From NCBI GenBank assembly GCA_035568175.1, contig DATMON010000018.1, positions 62,001-126,000 of the forward strand: a stretch of 64,000 nucleotides of DNA, given 5' to 3'. Numbering within the stretch: position 1 is the first letter of the stretch; every line of letters starts with the position of its first letter. The notes under the pieces were generated by a model. It ran no database searches and was not told the origin of the DNA. It saw nothing but the letters and a program-made list of their open reading frames with translations. This DNA is from AV40 sp035568175. Lineage in GTDB: Bacteria > Verrucomicrobiota > Verrucomicrobiia > Chthoniobacterales > UBA10450. Made by a program: the position numbers and the translations under genes. Shown here piece after piece: positions 18,665 through 28,151 of this stretch.

Positions 18665-20151
18665 ATTTTTCCGCCCTGTCTCGTCACGGGGCCTTCGTCG
18701 TCGTTCTTGTTTTTTACGGCGCAATTCTCGCGCTTCAATTTAATCACGGTCTGGCCAGTGGCGACGGCCACGGAATTGTGCGTGCGACTCAGGCGCTGCT
18801 GAACGGCGGTCAGCTCGAAGTTTCGCGGCCTCCCGGACATCCCACGACTGAGTTTTATCTTTTTGGCGCGATCGGGTGGATTTTGCAGAAAGGTGTCGGC
18901 GTTGAGTTCGACGATCAGGTTTTTCTCGTTTGTCAGGCTGCCGGAGCGCTCGCTACCCTCGTCATTTTTTACAACCTGCTCTATCGTCTCGGCGCGACAC
19001 GCGGTCGCGCTCTTTTAGCCACGATCTGTCTGGCTTTTTCGGCACAATTCTTTTTTAACGCAGTCGATGGCGAAGAATTTGATTTCGGTCTTCTTTTTTT
19101 GCTCGTCGCGGTGCGGTTCTTGGTTGTTCCAGCGGCGAAACCGCTTTTTACCCGGCTGTCGTTGTCGATCTTTTGTTTCGCGCTCGCGACCGGTTGTCGG
19201 CCGGAGCTCGTCTTCGCGGCAGTTATTTTTCCGATTTATTGCCTGATTAAGCCAGAGCTGGGCCGGAGATATGCACTATTCAGCTTGGCACTTTTAGCAA
19301 TTGCGGTCTCCGTCGTCTGGATGCCGATCTTGTTAATGGGCATTCGCGCGCCTTACACCGCCGGCATGAATTTGCGGGAATCAATCCTCGGCGGCGTTTA
19401 CCGGATTGTTTTTCAGGCTTTTACGCCGCCGGTGTTTCTTTTGCTCTGCTGGACGCTAATCAGCGCGTTGCGTGAGTGGTCACGACAAATCCAGTCGCCA
19501 AATTTCGTTTTCACGATTTCTTGTCTTGCTCCCGTTACTTTTTTGGCGGTCTTCTTTCTCCATCCATCGAAAGCCGCGCATCTGCTCGTGGCGTTGCCGT
19601 TTCTTTTGTTGCTCGCGGTGGATCGATCGCCGGCGTTAGTTCTCGCGCTCGCCTTTTTCACTTTACTCGGAACTGTAGTGAACATCGATATCTTCAAAGA
19701 TCGACAATTAGTGCGCCCGTTTTTTGTTCCGGGAACCTATTTTCAAGCTGTCCATCAAAAGCCGTACTACCGATTGGATTACCTTCGGAAACTTTTAGAA
19801 CAGTGCGAAAACCGTCCGGCCGTGATCATTGGCAACGCGTGGCCGTGGGACTTTGAATACCACGTCGAGCGCGCCAATCTGCCGTTGCATGAGAAAGATC
19901 TCCACGGCGAGATTAAAAAGGATATTCCGGCGTTTCTTTCGAGCGGTGAACACTGCATTTTTTTGCCTCCCGAGGCTGCCTATGAAGGTGCGTTGCTCAG
20001 CGAATGGCAGCGAAAAGGTTACGCCATGAAAATGGACGCGAAACTCTATCGGACTTTGTTTGCGCGTTACGACGTTCACTCCGCGTTGTCGGCGACCCCG
20101 GCCGATGCCAGCGGCGTTCCCTTTAGTTTCTTTACTTTTCCGGATCGATAG
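18661..20151 (+). CDS. Polytopic membrane protein, GT-C-like (PMT/ArnT-type)
   Basis: 496 residues from ATG 18661, which overlaps the previous stop. About ten membrane helices are followed by a soluble C-terminal part of about 130 residues. The first periplasmic loop contains an acidic residue pair region (LASGDGHGIVRATQALLNGG) and SRPPGHPTTEF. These resemble the catalytic loop and RPPG-like motif of GT39/PMT_2 lipid-linked sugar transferases. This suggests addition of a side-chain sugar on the periplasmic face. The family is assigned from layout only. Confidence 0.6.
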   Translation: MNFSALSRHGAFVVVLVFYGAILALQFNHGLASGDGHGIVRATQALLNGGQLEVSRPPGHPTTEFYLFGAIGWILQKGVGVEFDDQVFLVCQAAGALATLVIFYNLLYRLGATRGRALLATICLAFSAQFFFNAVDGEEFDFGLLFLLVAVRFLVVPAAKPLFTRLSLSIFCFALATGCRPELVFAAVIFPIYCLIKPELGRRYALFSLALLAIAVSVVWMPILLMGIRAPYTAGMNLRESILGGVYRIVFQAFTPPVFLLLCWTLISALREWSRQIQSPNFVFTISCLAPVTFLAVFFLHPSKAAHLLVALPFLLLLAVDRSPALVLALAFFTLLGTVVNIDIFKDRQLVRPFFVPGTYFQAVHQKPYYRLDYLRKLLEQCENRPAVIIGNAWPWDFEYHVERANLPLHEKDLHGEIKKDIPAFLSSGEHCIFLPPEAAYEGALLSEWQRKGYAMKMDAKLYRTLFARYDVHSALSATPADASGVPFSFFTFPDR

Positions 20152-20158
20152 AAGCGCC

Positions 20159-21004
20159 ATGCCTGAAGCACCAACCATCATCGTTCTCACGCATAACGAG
20201 TCCGACAATCTGCCCGGTTGTTTACAATCGGTTGCCGGCTTCGGCGAAGCCGTGGTGATCGATTCCGGAAGCGATGACGGCACTCAGGAAATCGCGAGGC
20301 GGGCCGGTGCGCGAGTTTACGAACGTCCCTTTGAATCTTTTGCCCGGCAGCGAAACTGGGCGCTGCAAAATTGCGATCCAAAAAGCGAATGGGTGTTGTT
20401 CCTCGATGCCGATGAGGTTGCCACGTCGGAATTTCGGCGCGCCGTGGGAGACGCCATTCAAAACGCGGAGGATATCATCGCAGGTTTCTATTGCTGTTGG
20501 AAAATGATGCTCGATCGACGCTGGCTGCGCCGGAGCGATTCATTTCCGAAGTGGCAGCTTCGGATCGTGCGTCGCGGACGGGCGGATTTCATCGACAGCG
20601 GGCACGGCCAGAAGGAGGGAAGAGTCGATGGCGAACTCGGTTACATCCGCGAACCGTATTTACACTATGCACTGAGCAAAGGTTGGGAAGCGTGGTGGGC
20701 GAAGCACAATCAATATTCCGGTGAAGAAGCCGCGGATCGATTGACGCGTTCCGCTTCCTGGCGCGAACTGTTTTCGCAAGATTCGTCGCGCCGAAACCGC
20801 GCAGTCAAACCGATCCTGAGTCGCATCCCCGGTTGGCCACTTCTGCGGTTTCTCCACATGTATATTTTCAAGGGCGGCTTTCTCGAAGGCCGCGAAGGGT
20901 TCGCCTACTGCGCGAGCATGGGCTGGTACGAATACCTGATTCGCGCGAAAATGCGCGAGCTTCGAAAACAGCGGACTACGCGCCAGCGGCAGACCAATCA
21001 ATAG
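20159..21004 (+). CDS. GT2 glycosyltransferase, WaaE/KdtX-like
   Basis: 281 residues from ATG 20159. Clear features: TIIVLTHNESDNLPGCLQSV, AVVIDSGSDDGTQEIARRAGA, FARQRNWALQNC and the DxD motif VLFLDADEV. This pattern is that of the WaaE/KdtX and related beta-glucosyltransferases of lipopolysaccharide and EPS loci. It ends in a basic tail and converges with the minus-strand sugar-1-phosphate transferase gene, their 3' ends overlapping by 7 bases. Confidence 0.9.
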   Translation: MPEAPTIIVLTHNESDNLPGCLQSVAGFGEAVVIDSGSDDGTQEIARRAGARVYERPFESFARQRNWALQNCDPKSEWVLFLDADEVATSEFRRAVGDAIQNAEDIIAGFYCCWKMMLDRRWLRRSDSFPKWQLRIVRRGRADFIDSGHGQKEGRVDGELGYIREPYLHYALSKGWEAWWAKHNQYSGEEAADRLTRSASWRELFSQDSSRRNRAVKPILSRIPGWPLLRFLHMYIFKGGFLEGREGFAYCASMGWYEYLIRAKMRELRKQRTTRQRQTNQ

Positions 21005-22389
21005 GCGCTGCGGGGTGGCCGAATCAGTTGCGCGAACGTGCGCAGAATGATCGCGCACTCGAGGGACAGGTTCCAGTTTTCGAGATATTCAATATCGCAG
21101 GCGACGCGGTTTTCGATATCGGCGTTATTCCGTGCTTCACCGCGGAATCCGCGCACTTGCGCTAAACCGGTGATGCCCGGTTTCACAAACGTGCGCACAT
21201 GATAGTTGCCCATGAATTTGGAAAACTGCTGGTTGTGTTCGATTAAATGCGGCCGCGGTCCAACGATGCTCATGTCGCCGCGAAGCACGTTCCAAAACTG
21301 CGGCACTTCATCGATGCTTAATTTGCGAAACCATTTCCCGAATGGATAGATGCGCTTATCTGCCTCGCTGGCCTGACGCGATAGTTCGCCATTGTTGGAA
21401 TGCATCGTGCGAAACTTGTAAATCTTGAATTGTCGGTTTTGCATTCCGGCGCGGTTTTGCACGTGAAAGAGTGGGCCGGGCGACTGCAGTCGTTGGGCGA
21501 TGAAAACGATCGCGGCCAGGACCGGGAAAATAACGAACATGACTGGCAACGCGATCACGATGTCGATCGCGCGTTTCAAAAATCGGTTCAATGGATTTTC
21601 CAACGGTTCTTCGCGCAATCCAATGAAACGAAACCCGCCGTCTTCAAAGTGCGTCACGGAATGCCGCAGTCGTTCTTCCAGATCGCTCAAAATGAGAAGG
21701 CGAATGCCAAGTTGATCGCAAATCTGGATGACGTTTTGGTTCGCTTCGGAAAAAAGCGGGAATTCGAGGAGAATGACTTGAGTAATGTTGTGATCGCGAA
21801 TGATTTGTTCGAGTTGTTGAGGCTTGCCGAGCAAGGGGACTTCCGGATTGTCGATCTTATCGTCGTCGGAAATCAAGCCGACCGTGCGCAAACCAATCTC
21901 GGCTTTGCGCTGAAGCCACTCGCGAAGTTGTGTCGCGCGCTGGCTTGATCCGATCAGGAGCGTTTTATCTTCGCGGCGAAAAATTCCCCAGGATAAAAGC
22001 GACGGAAGATAATAATGCGAGAAGAGGAGGGCGATGTAGAGCCACGGAACGAAATTGAACAGAAATACGCGCGAAATAAACGCGTCCTTGGCGGCGACGA
22101 GATAGAGCACGAGCAGCCCGATGCTGGCCGCCGTTTGTCGCAAGCTGTGCCGATGTGGGCGCAGGAGTTCGTTTTGAAGAAAGAAGTTTTTGGAACGACT
22201 CAGTGTTTCCAAAGTCAATCCCAAGACGAGCATCCCGCAGTAGATGCTATAACGGCCCCAGGTCAGCGCGCCGCCGGGCGAGTAAAACGTCACCATGATC
22301 CAGACGCCGATCCAGAAAATTGCGGCGACGATGATCATCTGGCAAAACAGGAAGACGCGGTAAAGTCCTTCCGTCCGTTGCGTGACCAT
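20998..22389 (-). CDS. Initiating polyprenyl-phosphate hexose-1-phosphate transferase (WcaJ/WbaP type)
   Basis: 463 residues. The N-terminal half has four to five membrane helices, then a CoA-binding-like Rossmann domain (TLLIGSSQRATQLREWL). The C-terminal bacterial sugar transferase domain has LKRAIDIVIALPVMFVIFP, KIYKFRTMHSN, KLSIDEVPQFWNVLRGDMS, IVGPRPHLIEHN and VKPGITGLAQVRG, all diagnostic. It starts repeat-unit synthesis by moving a hexose-1-phosphate to undecaprenyl phosphate. It is the only EPS gene on the minus strand here and diverges from the ligase-like gene at 22539. Confidence 0.95.
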   Translation of the reverse strand: MVTQRTEGLYRVFLFCQMIIVAAIFWIGVWIMVTFYSPGGALTWGRYSIYCGMLVLGLTLETLSRSKNFFLQNELLRPHRHSLRQTAASIGLLVLYLVAAKDAFISRVFLFNFVPWLYIALLFSHYYLPSLLSWGIFRREDKTLLIGSSQRATQLREWLQRKAEIGLRTVGLISDDDKIDNPEVPLLGKPQQLEQIIRDHNITQVILLEFPLFSEANQNVIQICDQLGIRLLILSDLEERLRHSVTHFEDGGFRFIGLREEPLENPLNRFLKRAIDIVIALPVMFVIFPVLAAIVFIAQRLQSPGPLFHVQNRAGMQNRQFKIYKFRTMHSNNGELSRQASEADKRIYPFGKWFRKLSIDEVPQFWNVLRGDMSIVGPRPHLIEHNQQFSKFMGNYHVRTFVKPGITGLAQVRGFRGEARNNADIENRVACDIEYLENWNLSLECAIILRTFAQLIRPPRSAY

Positions 22390-22538
22390 GTTCTATTTTG
22401 CTGGGCTGATCATGAGAGTACGCGATGGCCGCACAGCTTCAACTCGTGGTAGATTCCCGCGTTCATGACGTTTCAATTCCAGCGACCGCTTGGCTCGAGG
22501 AGTAAAAGCGATTCCCATACCATCGTTTTGCACAGATA

Positions 22539-24920
22539 ATGCAGAACCCGACACACGAAGGTCCAGCTCATGTGCGCGACGACGGCCCGTCGGGTCGTTG
22601 GCTGAATCACGCTTTGGTTGCCTTATTGCCGGTGCTCGCGTGTTTTCTTGGCGGTGCCACCCAAAAGTGGGGTGAGGGAATTGTCTTTGCCTTTCTCGGA
22701 ATTTATCTGCTCGTGCACCCGCCGCGATTTTCGCTCGGCCTCGCGATCAATCTCGTCTTGGTCGCATTTTTAATTTGGTCGCTCGTTGCTTTTTTGCCGG
22801 GGAGTTGGTTTTTTCAGCCGGACTGGCGCGCAACTTACCTGAACGATTTTGGAATTTCACTTCCGGCGACGTTAAGTCCACAACCCTGGATCACACTGAC
22901 GTGTTTGGGCAGTCTCGTCGCCGGCTTGAGCTGGCTTTACGTTGTTTGCGCCCAAGAACTCGAATTGCGCGAAGCGCGGCTGCAATTGCGCCTGTTCACC
23001 GCCGGCATGGTTTTTTTGGCTGCGATTTGCATTTTGTTCTGGCTTGCTAAAACGGCGCCGCCCTTTTGGCACAACGAACGCAACTTCGGGCCGTTTCCGA
23101 ACCGTAATCAAACCGGGAACCTTTTTGGCCTGACCGCGATCATGATTCTGGCCTGCGGTCAGGACGATCTTCGCAGGGGACGCAAACGCTGGATCCTCTG
23201 GGGTGGGGCCTTCGCGCTGGTGATTACCGCGATCATTTTAAATTTTTCGCGCGCCGGCATCGGCATTCTCATAGCCGGAAGCGCCCTCTGGCTCGGCGTC
23301 TTCTCTCTTCGCCAACGCTCGCCGTCGCGGATCGCACTTGTTGTTTCGTTCTTGCTCCTGCTGTTTACCGCTCTGTTGCTTTTTGGCGGGCAAACGCTCG
23401 AACGATTTCATCTCCGCAATCTTGCCAACGCCGGCCTCTCGACCGATTTCCGATGGCGGATTTTTGCCGATGTCTTTCAACTGATTCACGACTCCCCCTG
23501 GGTCGGAATAGGTCTCGGTAATTTTGAAGACGTCTTCGCGATTTTTCGGGCCGCTTCCTACAGCGACCGCCGCGCGATTCATCCCGAGAGCGATTGGCTG
23601 TGGCTTTGGACCGAGCTTGGTTGGGTCGCGGTCGTTCTTGTCGTCGTTGGCCTCGTCTTCATCATTCGGAAGGTTTTTCCTCTACGCGAAGGAACCAATC
23701 AGCGTTATCGGCTCGCCACGCTGATCGCTGCACTCCTCTTTGCGCTTCACGGCCTGGTCGATGTTTCCGGACATCGCGTCGGAACAATGTTTGCCGCAAC
23801 GTTCTTGCTCGGCCTCTCGCTCCATCGTCCGCACTCAATCAAACCGAGCCGATCGGTTTCGATCTTATTCCGGTTGATCGGATTAATCCTGATCGTTGTG
23901 AGCGGCTCGTGGGTCGTCGCTGCCCGTGGCCAAAAACTCCTTCCCGGTTCGGTCGGTGTCACCAACGCCAAGGAACTCGCCACCATCGATAATCGCGGCC
24001 GGAATTTCACCGAAACTGTCGCGCTCACCACCGCTGGACTGAAATGGGCGCCACTCGACTGGGAACTTTATTTTTCCCGCGCCGTTGCCGAGGTCCAATT
24101 GAAGCAAGCCGACAACGCGCTGACCGATTTTCGGCGAGCGCGTTTTCTTGAACAGATCTCTTATGAACTTCCATTGACGGAAGGCAACGTCTGGCTTTCA
24201 TCGCAACCCGTTCTGGCCGCGACCGCGTGGCAGGAAGCGTTGCGCCGTGCGGGGCCGGAACGCGCCGGAGTCTTTTCGAGCATGCTGAGCAAGGCCTCGC
24301 TTCGTAGTCCCGAACTCAGTCGCATTCTGGCTGAGCTCGGTGTCAGTCGTCACGATCTCGCATTGCCGTATCTCTCGCGAATCTCCGGCCCCGAGTTCAA
24401 CCGCGCGCTTGGCAAAGTCTTAGAGAACGATCCCGATCTCAGTTCGTTCACTGAGACAGAGAAACTCGCGCTCTTTGCCTTTTGGTCGGAACGCGGCGAC
24501 GCTGCCGAACTTTCGCGAGCAACTACGCAACATCCAGATTGGTTGCCATATGCCTGGTTCGGTCTTGCCAAATATCACGCGAGCCAAAATGATTTTAAGG
24601 CTGCCTGCGAATTGACCGAGCGCTACGGCGAACCGGTTGCGTTGCCGCGGGTCAGCTCTAACGCGGATCTTCTCCAGTTGGAAAGTCAGTATCGCGTCGC
24701 GCCTGACAACTTCGCGATCGGCTACGAACTTTACCGCGCCCAGAAAAACACTGGCCGAATCGACGACGCGCTCCAGACCGTGCGCCATTTCAGCGAACGC
24801 TCCAATTCACCCGTTTACTGGAAATATCTCGAAGCCCAACTTTGGGCCGAAAAACAAAATTGGGAACGGGCCTGGAATGCCTGGCTGGCTTTTCACTCCG
24901 CGCAGTCTGCGACGAAGTGA
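22539..24920 (+). CDS. O-antigen ligase/polymerase-like membrane protein with long soluble C-terminal domain
   Basis: 793 residues. About the first 460 form a polytopic Wzy_C/O-antigen ligase-type domain: NRNQTGNLFGLTAIMI, FRWRIFADVFQLIHDSPWVG, IGLGNFEDVF and the histidine motif HPESDWLWLWTELGW. The last 320 or so residues are soluble and helical with TPR-like pairs (LYFSRAVAEVQLKQADNALT, DFRRARFLEQ, and later YELYRAQKNTGRIDDALQTV). Fusion of a ligase domain to TPRs is known for PglL/Wzy-like proteins of several phyla. It could be the polymerase, or a ligase that attaches polysaccharide to an acceptor. Confidence 0.82.
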   Translation: MQNPTHEGPAHVRDDGPSGRWLNHALVALLPVLACFLGGATQKWGEGIVFAFLGIYLLVHPPRFSLGLAINLVLVAFLIWSLVAFLPGSWFFQPDWRATYLNDFGISLPATLSPQPWITLTCLGSLVAGLSWLYVVCAQELELREARLQLRLFTAGMVFLAAICILFWLAKTAPPFWHNERNFGPFPNRNQTGNLFGLTAIMILACGQDDLRRGRKRWILWGGAFALVITAIILNFSRAGIGILIAGSALWLGVFSLRQRSPSRIALVVSFLLLLFTALLLFGGQTLERFHLRNLANAGLSTDFRWRIFADVFQLIHDSPWVGIGLGNFEDVFAIFRAASYSDRRAIHPESDWLWLWTELGWVAVVLVVVGLVFIIRKVFPLREGTNQRYRLATLIAALLFALHGLVDVSGHRVGTMFAATFLLGLSLHRPHSIKPSRSVSILFRLIGLILIVVSGSWVVAARGQKLLPGSVGVTNAKELATIDNRGRNFTETVALTTAGLKWAPLDWELYFSRAVAEVQLKQADNALTDFRRARFLEQISYELPLTEGNVWLSSQPVLAATAWQEALRRAGPERAGVFSSMLSKASLRSPELSRILAELGVSRHDLALPYLSRISGPEFNRALGKVLENDPDLSSFTETEKLALFAFWSERGDAAELSRATTQHPDWLPYAWFGLAKYHASQNDFKAACELTERYGEPVALPRVSSNADLLQLESQYRVAPDNFAIGYELYRAQKNTGRIDDALQTVRHFSERSNSPVYWKYLEAQLWAEKQNWERAWNAWLAFHSAQSATK

Positions 24921-24936
24921 ATTCCAAGATCGAGAT

Positions 24937-27738
24937 CTACTCGGCAATCGCCGCCTGGGCGGCGGCGAGCCGCGCGATTGGAATTCGGAAGGGACTGCAA
25001 CTGACGTAATCCAGCCCGAGCCGATGGCAAAACTTCACACTGTTGGGTTCGCCGCCGTGCTCGCCACAGATTCCAAGCTTGATGTTCGGACGCGTCTTAC
25101 GTCCGAGATCGCGCGTCATTTCCATTAACCGGCCGACGCCCTTTTGATCGATCGATGCAAACGGGTTTGTGTCGATGATGTCGAGCTCGGCGTAAGCGGG
25201 CAGAAAACTTCCGGAATCGTCGCGACTCATCCCGAGCGTTGTTTGAGTGAGATCGTTTGTGCCAAAGCTGAAGAATTCGGCGTCGCGCGCAATTTCATCG
25301 GCAAGCAGGGCCGCGCGTGGAATCTCGATCATCGTGCCAACGAGACAATCGAACTTCGTTTTCTTTTTCTTGGCCACTTCATCGGCCACCCGCCGAACGA
25401 TGTCGATCTGAAGCTTAAGCTCTCGCGGAAATCCGACCAGCGGGATCATGATTTCCGGTCGCACTTTAATTCCGATCGCTTGCACTTCGGCGGCCGCTTC
25501 AAAGATGGCGCGCGCCTGCATCTCCGAAATTTCCGGAAAGGTAATCCCGAGTCGGCAGCCGCGATGTCCGAGCATCGGATTGAACTCGTGCAACTCGTGC
25601 ACGCGCCGTGAAATCTGCTCGGCGGGGACGCCGAGTTTATTTGCCAGCTCATTTTGCTGGGCGTGATCGTTCGGCAAAAATTCGTGCAGCGGTGGATCGA
25701 GAAAACGGATCGTCGCTGGCAACCCTTTTAGTTCGGTGAAAATCCCAACGAAATCCTTTCGTTGGTAGGGAAGCAACTTGGCGACGGCGTGCAATCGCTC
25801 TTCTTTGGTGCCGGCCAAAATCATCTCGCGCATCGCATCGATCCGGTTGCCTTCGAAAAACATGTGCTCGGTTCGACAAAGTCCGATTCCTTCAGCACCG
25901 AACGCAACTGCGTTGGCCACTTGTTCAGGCGTATCGGCATTTGTCCGAATGCCGAGCTTCCGAAACTCGTCTGCCCAAGTCATCAGCTTCGCGTACTCGC
26001 GATAAGTCAGACTTTTTTTCGCGTCGAGCGATCGGTCGACCAACACCTGAATGATTTCCGACGGCGCCGTTGTCACTTCGCCGGCGAAAACCTCGCCTGC
26101 CGTTCCGTCGATCGAAATGTAGTCGCCTTGCGCGAGCGTCGTGCCGTTGGCGCTGAGCGTGCGCCTTTGGTAATCGATCTGGATCCCGCTCGCGCCGCAG
26201 ACGCAGACTTTGCCCATTTGCCGAGCGACCAACGCCGCATGGGAAGAAACGCCGCCACGCGAGGTGAGGATTCCTTCCGCCGCGATCATTCCGCGCAAGT
26301 CTTCTGGCGAAGTTTCGATGCGCGCGAGCACGACCTTCTGACCTTTACTCGAGCGCGCGACCGCTTCTTCCGCGCTAAAAACAACATGTCCCGAAGCCGC
26401 GCCCGGCCCGGCTGCCAGTCCGCTCCCGATTTTCTTGGCCTGACTGGCCGATTGTCGATCAAAGACCGGCGCTAGAAGATGGGCAAGGGAATCTGCCGGA
26501 ATGCGACGGACCGCGTCTTTCTTAGAAATCAATTTTTCGCCGACCATATCGACAGCGATGCGGACCGCGGCGTGACCGGTGCGTTTGCCGTTGCGCGTTT
26601 GCAAAATATAGAGCCGGTTCTCCTCCACGGTGAATTCGAGGTCCTGCATGTCCTTGAAATGCTGCTCGAGAAGTTCGCGGACTTTCATGAGCGCCTTGTG
26701 CGCGGCCGGCATTTCTTTTGCGAGATGCGCGATCGGATGGGGCGTGCGGACACCGGCGACGACATCTTCACCCTGTGCGTTGATCAGATATTCGCCGTAG
26801 AAAACCTTTTCGCCGCTGGCCGGATCGCGGGTGAACGCGACGCCGGTCGCGCTCGTTTCGCCCATGTTTCCGAAGACCATCGTTTGCACGTTCACGGCTG
26901 TGCCCCAATCGTGCGGGATTCCATATTTTCGGCGATAAACAATGGCGCGGTCGTTCATCCACGAACCGAAAACAGCGCTGATCGATCCCCACATCTGTTC
27001 CTTCGGATCTTGCGGAAACGACTTGCCGGTTCGCTCCTTGATCAGCGCCTTGAAGCGCTTCACCAGCTCCTTTAAGTCGGCGACGCTCAACTTTACATCG
27101 GGGAAATCATGTTTGCCGTAACGCTGATCCTTCAAATGTTCGATCACGCTTTCGAATGGGTCGTGATCTTCCCCCGGCCGTTTTTGCACGCCCATCACGA
27201 CGTCGCCATACATTTGCAGAAACCGGCGATACGAATCCCAGGCGAAGCGCGCGTTGCCGGTTTTTTTCGCGACGATTTCGACTACTTCGTCGTTCATTCC
27301 GAGATTCAGGATCGTGTCCATCATTCCGGGCATGGAATCGCGCGCGCCCGAACGCACGGAAACGAGGAGCGGCCGCTCTTTGTCGCCAAGTTTTTTGCCG
27401 ACAGATTTTTCGACTTTCGCCAGTGCGGTTTCTACTTCGGCTTTGAGTTGCGCCGGATAGCTGCGGTTGTGCGCGTAAAAGTAGCTGCAGACTTCGGTCG
27501 TGATCGTGAATCCCGGAGGGACAGGCAGACCGATCCGTGTCATCTCGGCGAGGTTTGCGCCTTTGCCGCCGAGCAACGGTTTCATTTTGCCGGTGCCGTC
27601 AGCGTGACCATCGCCGAAGTAATAAACGTATTTCGGCGTTTTTGATTTTTTTGCAGCGCGCCCCTTCGTTGCTTGCCGCGCCGTAGGTTCGCGAAGGCGG
27701 GTCGATCTGCGACTCGTCGATTTTCCTTTTTTAGCCAT
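24937..27738 (-). CDS. ppdK: Pyruvate, phosphate dikinase
   Basis: 933 residues. Interconverts pyruvate + ATP + Pi with phosphoenolpyruvate + AMP + PPi. An N-terminal lysine/arginine-rich extension of about 35 residues precedes the nucleotide-binding domain (LLGGKGANLAEMTRIGLPVP, LLVSVRSGARDSMPGMMDT). The phosphohistidine domain has SRGGVSSHAALVARQMGK with the catalytic His near residue 500. The PEP-binding barrel ends with LGICGEHGGEPNSV, whose Cys (about 891) is the proton donor, then SCSPFRIPIARLAAAQA. All key residues are present. The basic N-terminal tail is unusual for the family. Confidence 0.97.
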   Translation of the reverse strand: MAKKGKSTSRRSTRLREPTARQATKGRAAKKSKTPKYVYYFGDGHADGTGKMKPLLGGKGANLAEMTRIGLPVPPGFTITTEVCSYFYAHNRSYPAQLKAEVETALAKVEKSVGKKLGDKERPLLVSVRSGARDSMPGMMDTILNLGMNDEVVEIVAKKTGNARFAWDSYRRFLQMYGDVVMGVQKRPGEDHDPFESVIEHLKDQRYGKHDFPDVKLSVADLKELVKRFKALIKERTGKSFPQDPKEQMWGSISAVFGSWMNDRAIVYRRKYGIPHDWGTAVNVQTMVFGNMGETSATGVAFTRDPASGEKVFYGEYLINAQGEDVVAGVRTPHPIAHLAKEMPAAHKALMKVRELLEQHFKDMQDLEFTVEENRLYILQTRNGKRTGHAAVRIAVDMVGEKLISKKDAVRRIPADSLAHLLAPVFDRQSASQAKKIGSGLAAGPGAASGHVVFSAEEAVARSSKGQKVVLARIETSPEDLRGMIAAEGILTSRGGVSSHAALVARQMGKVCVCGASGIQIDYQRRTLSANGTTLAQGDYISIDGTAGEVFAGEVTTAPSEIIQVLVDRSLDAKKSLTYREYAKLMTWADEFRKLGIRTNADTPEQVANAVAFGAEGIGLCRTEHMFFEGNRIDAMREMILAGTKEERLHAVAKLLPYQRKDFVGIFTELKGLPATIRFLDPPLHEFLPNDHAQQNELANKLGVPAEQISRRVHELHEFNPMLGHRGCRLGITFPEISEMQARAIFEAAAEVQAIGIKVRPEIMIPLVGFPRELKLQIDIVRRVADEVAKKKKTKFDCLVGTMIEIPRAALLADEIARDAEFFSFGTNDLTQTTLGMSRDDSGSFLPAYAELDIIDTNPFASIDQKGVGRLMEMTRDLGRKTRPNIKLGICGEHGGEPNSVKFCHRLGLDYVSCSPFRIPIARLAAAQAAIAE

Positions 27739-27830
27739 GAAGTCTCTCCGACTGGAGAATTGCCAACCTAATTCTGCGCTCTCGCGCGTGTCAACGGACG
27801 GCGCCGGAAATCAGCAAAGCGGCGCGTTTC

Positions 27831-28076
27831 TTAAGCCGGCGCCCGCTCGGCCTGCTCGATTACTTCGTCGATCGCAGAGGTAAACTCATCCACGCCCGTG
27901 CTCGGGACGATGATTGTGTTACGGCGACCGTGTGCTTCCTCAGTGATGCGCAGGAATTTCCCGCGGTCATTTTCGCGGAATTCCACGTGGAAATGCTTGC
28001 GCTCTATCTGCAGCTCCCTTGCCTCGATGAGATTATCCATGTCTGCAAAAACCGCGGAGTTTAGGCCGGTCGGCAT
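27831..28076 (-). CDS. PUR-alpha-like/DUF3276-type small nucleic-acid-binding protein
   Basis: 81 residues. The core IERKHFHVEFRENDRGKFLRITEE and the following NTIIVPSTGVDEFTSAIDEVI match the beta-strand/helix pattern of bacterial PUR-domain (DUF3276) proteins, which bind single-stranded DNA or RNA. The start is uncertain: ATG 28076 is used, and an internal ATG at 28040 (MDNLIEAREL) would give 69 residues. It lies downstream of RNase R on the same strand, which fits a role around RNA, though that link is only contextual. Confidence 0.65.
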   Translation of the reverse strand: MPTGLNSAVFADMDNLIEARELQIERKHFHVEFRENDRGKFLRITEEAHGRRNTIIVPSTGVDEFTSAIDEVIEQAERAPA

Positions 28077-28151
28077 CGGAAAGGGAAGCAGTATTTTTGA
28101 CGAAAAGAGCGCGCCTGAAGCGGCGTTGTCGAGGACCGTTTCGGTAACGGA

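Noticed and set aside
25762..26475. A 237-codon plus-strand frame opposite ppdK
   Set aside because: It is antisense to the phosphohistidine and PEP domains of a complete PPDK and shows no domain features.
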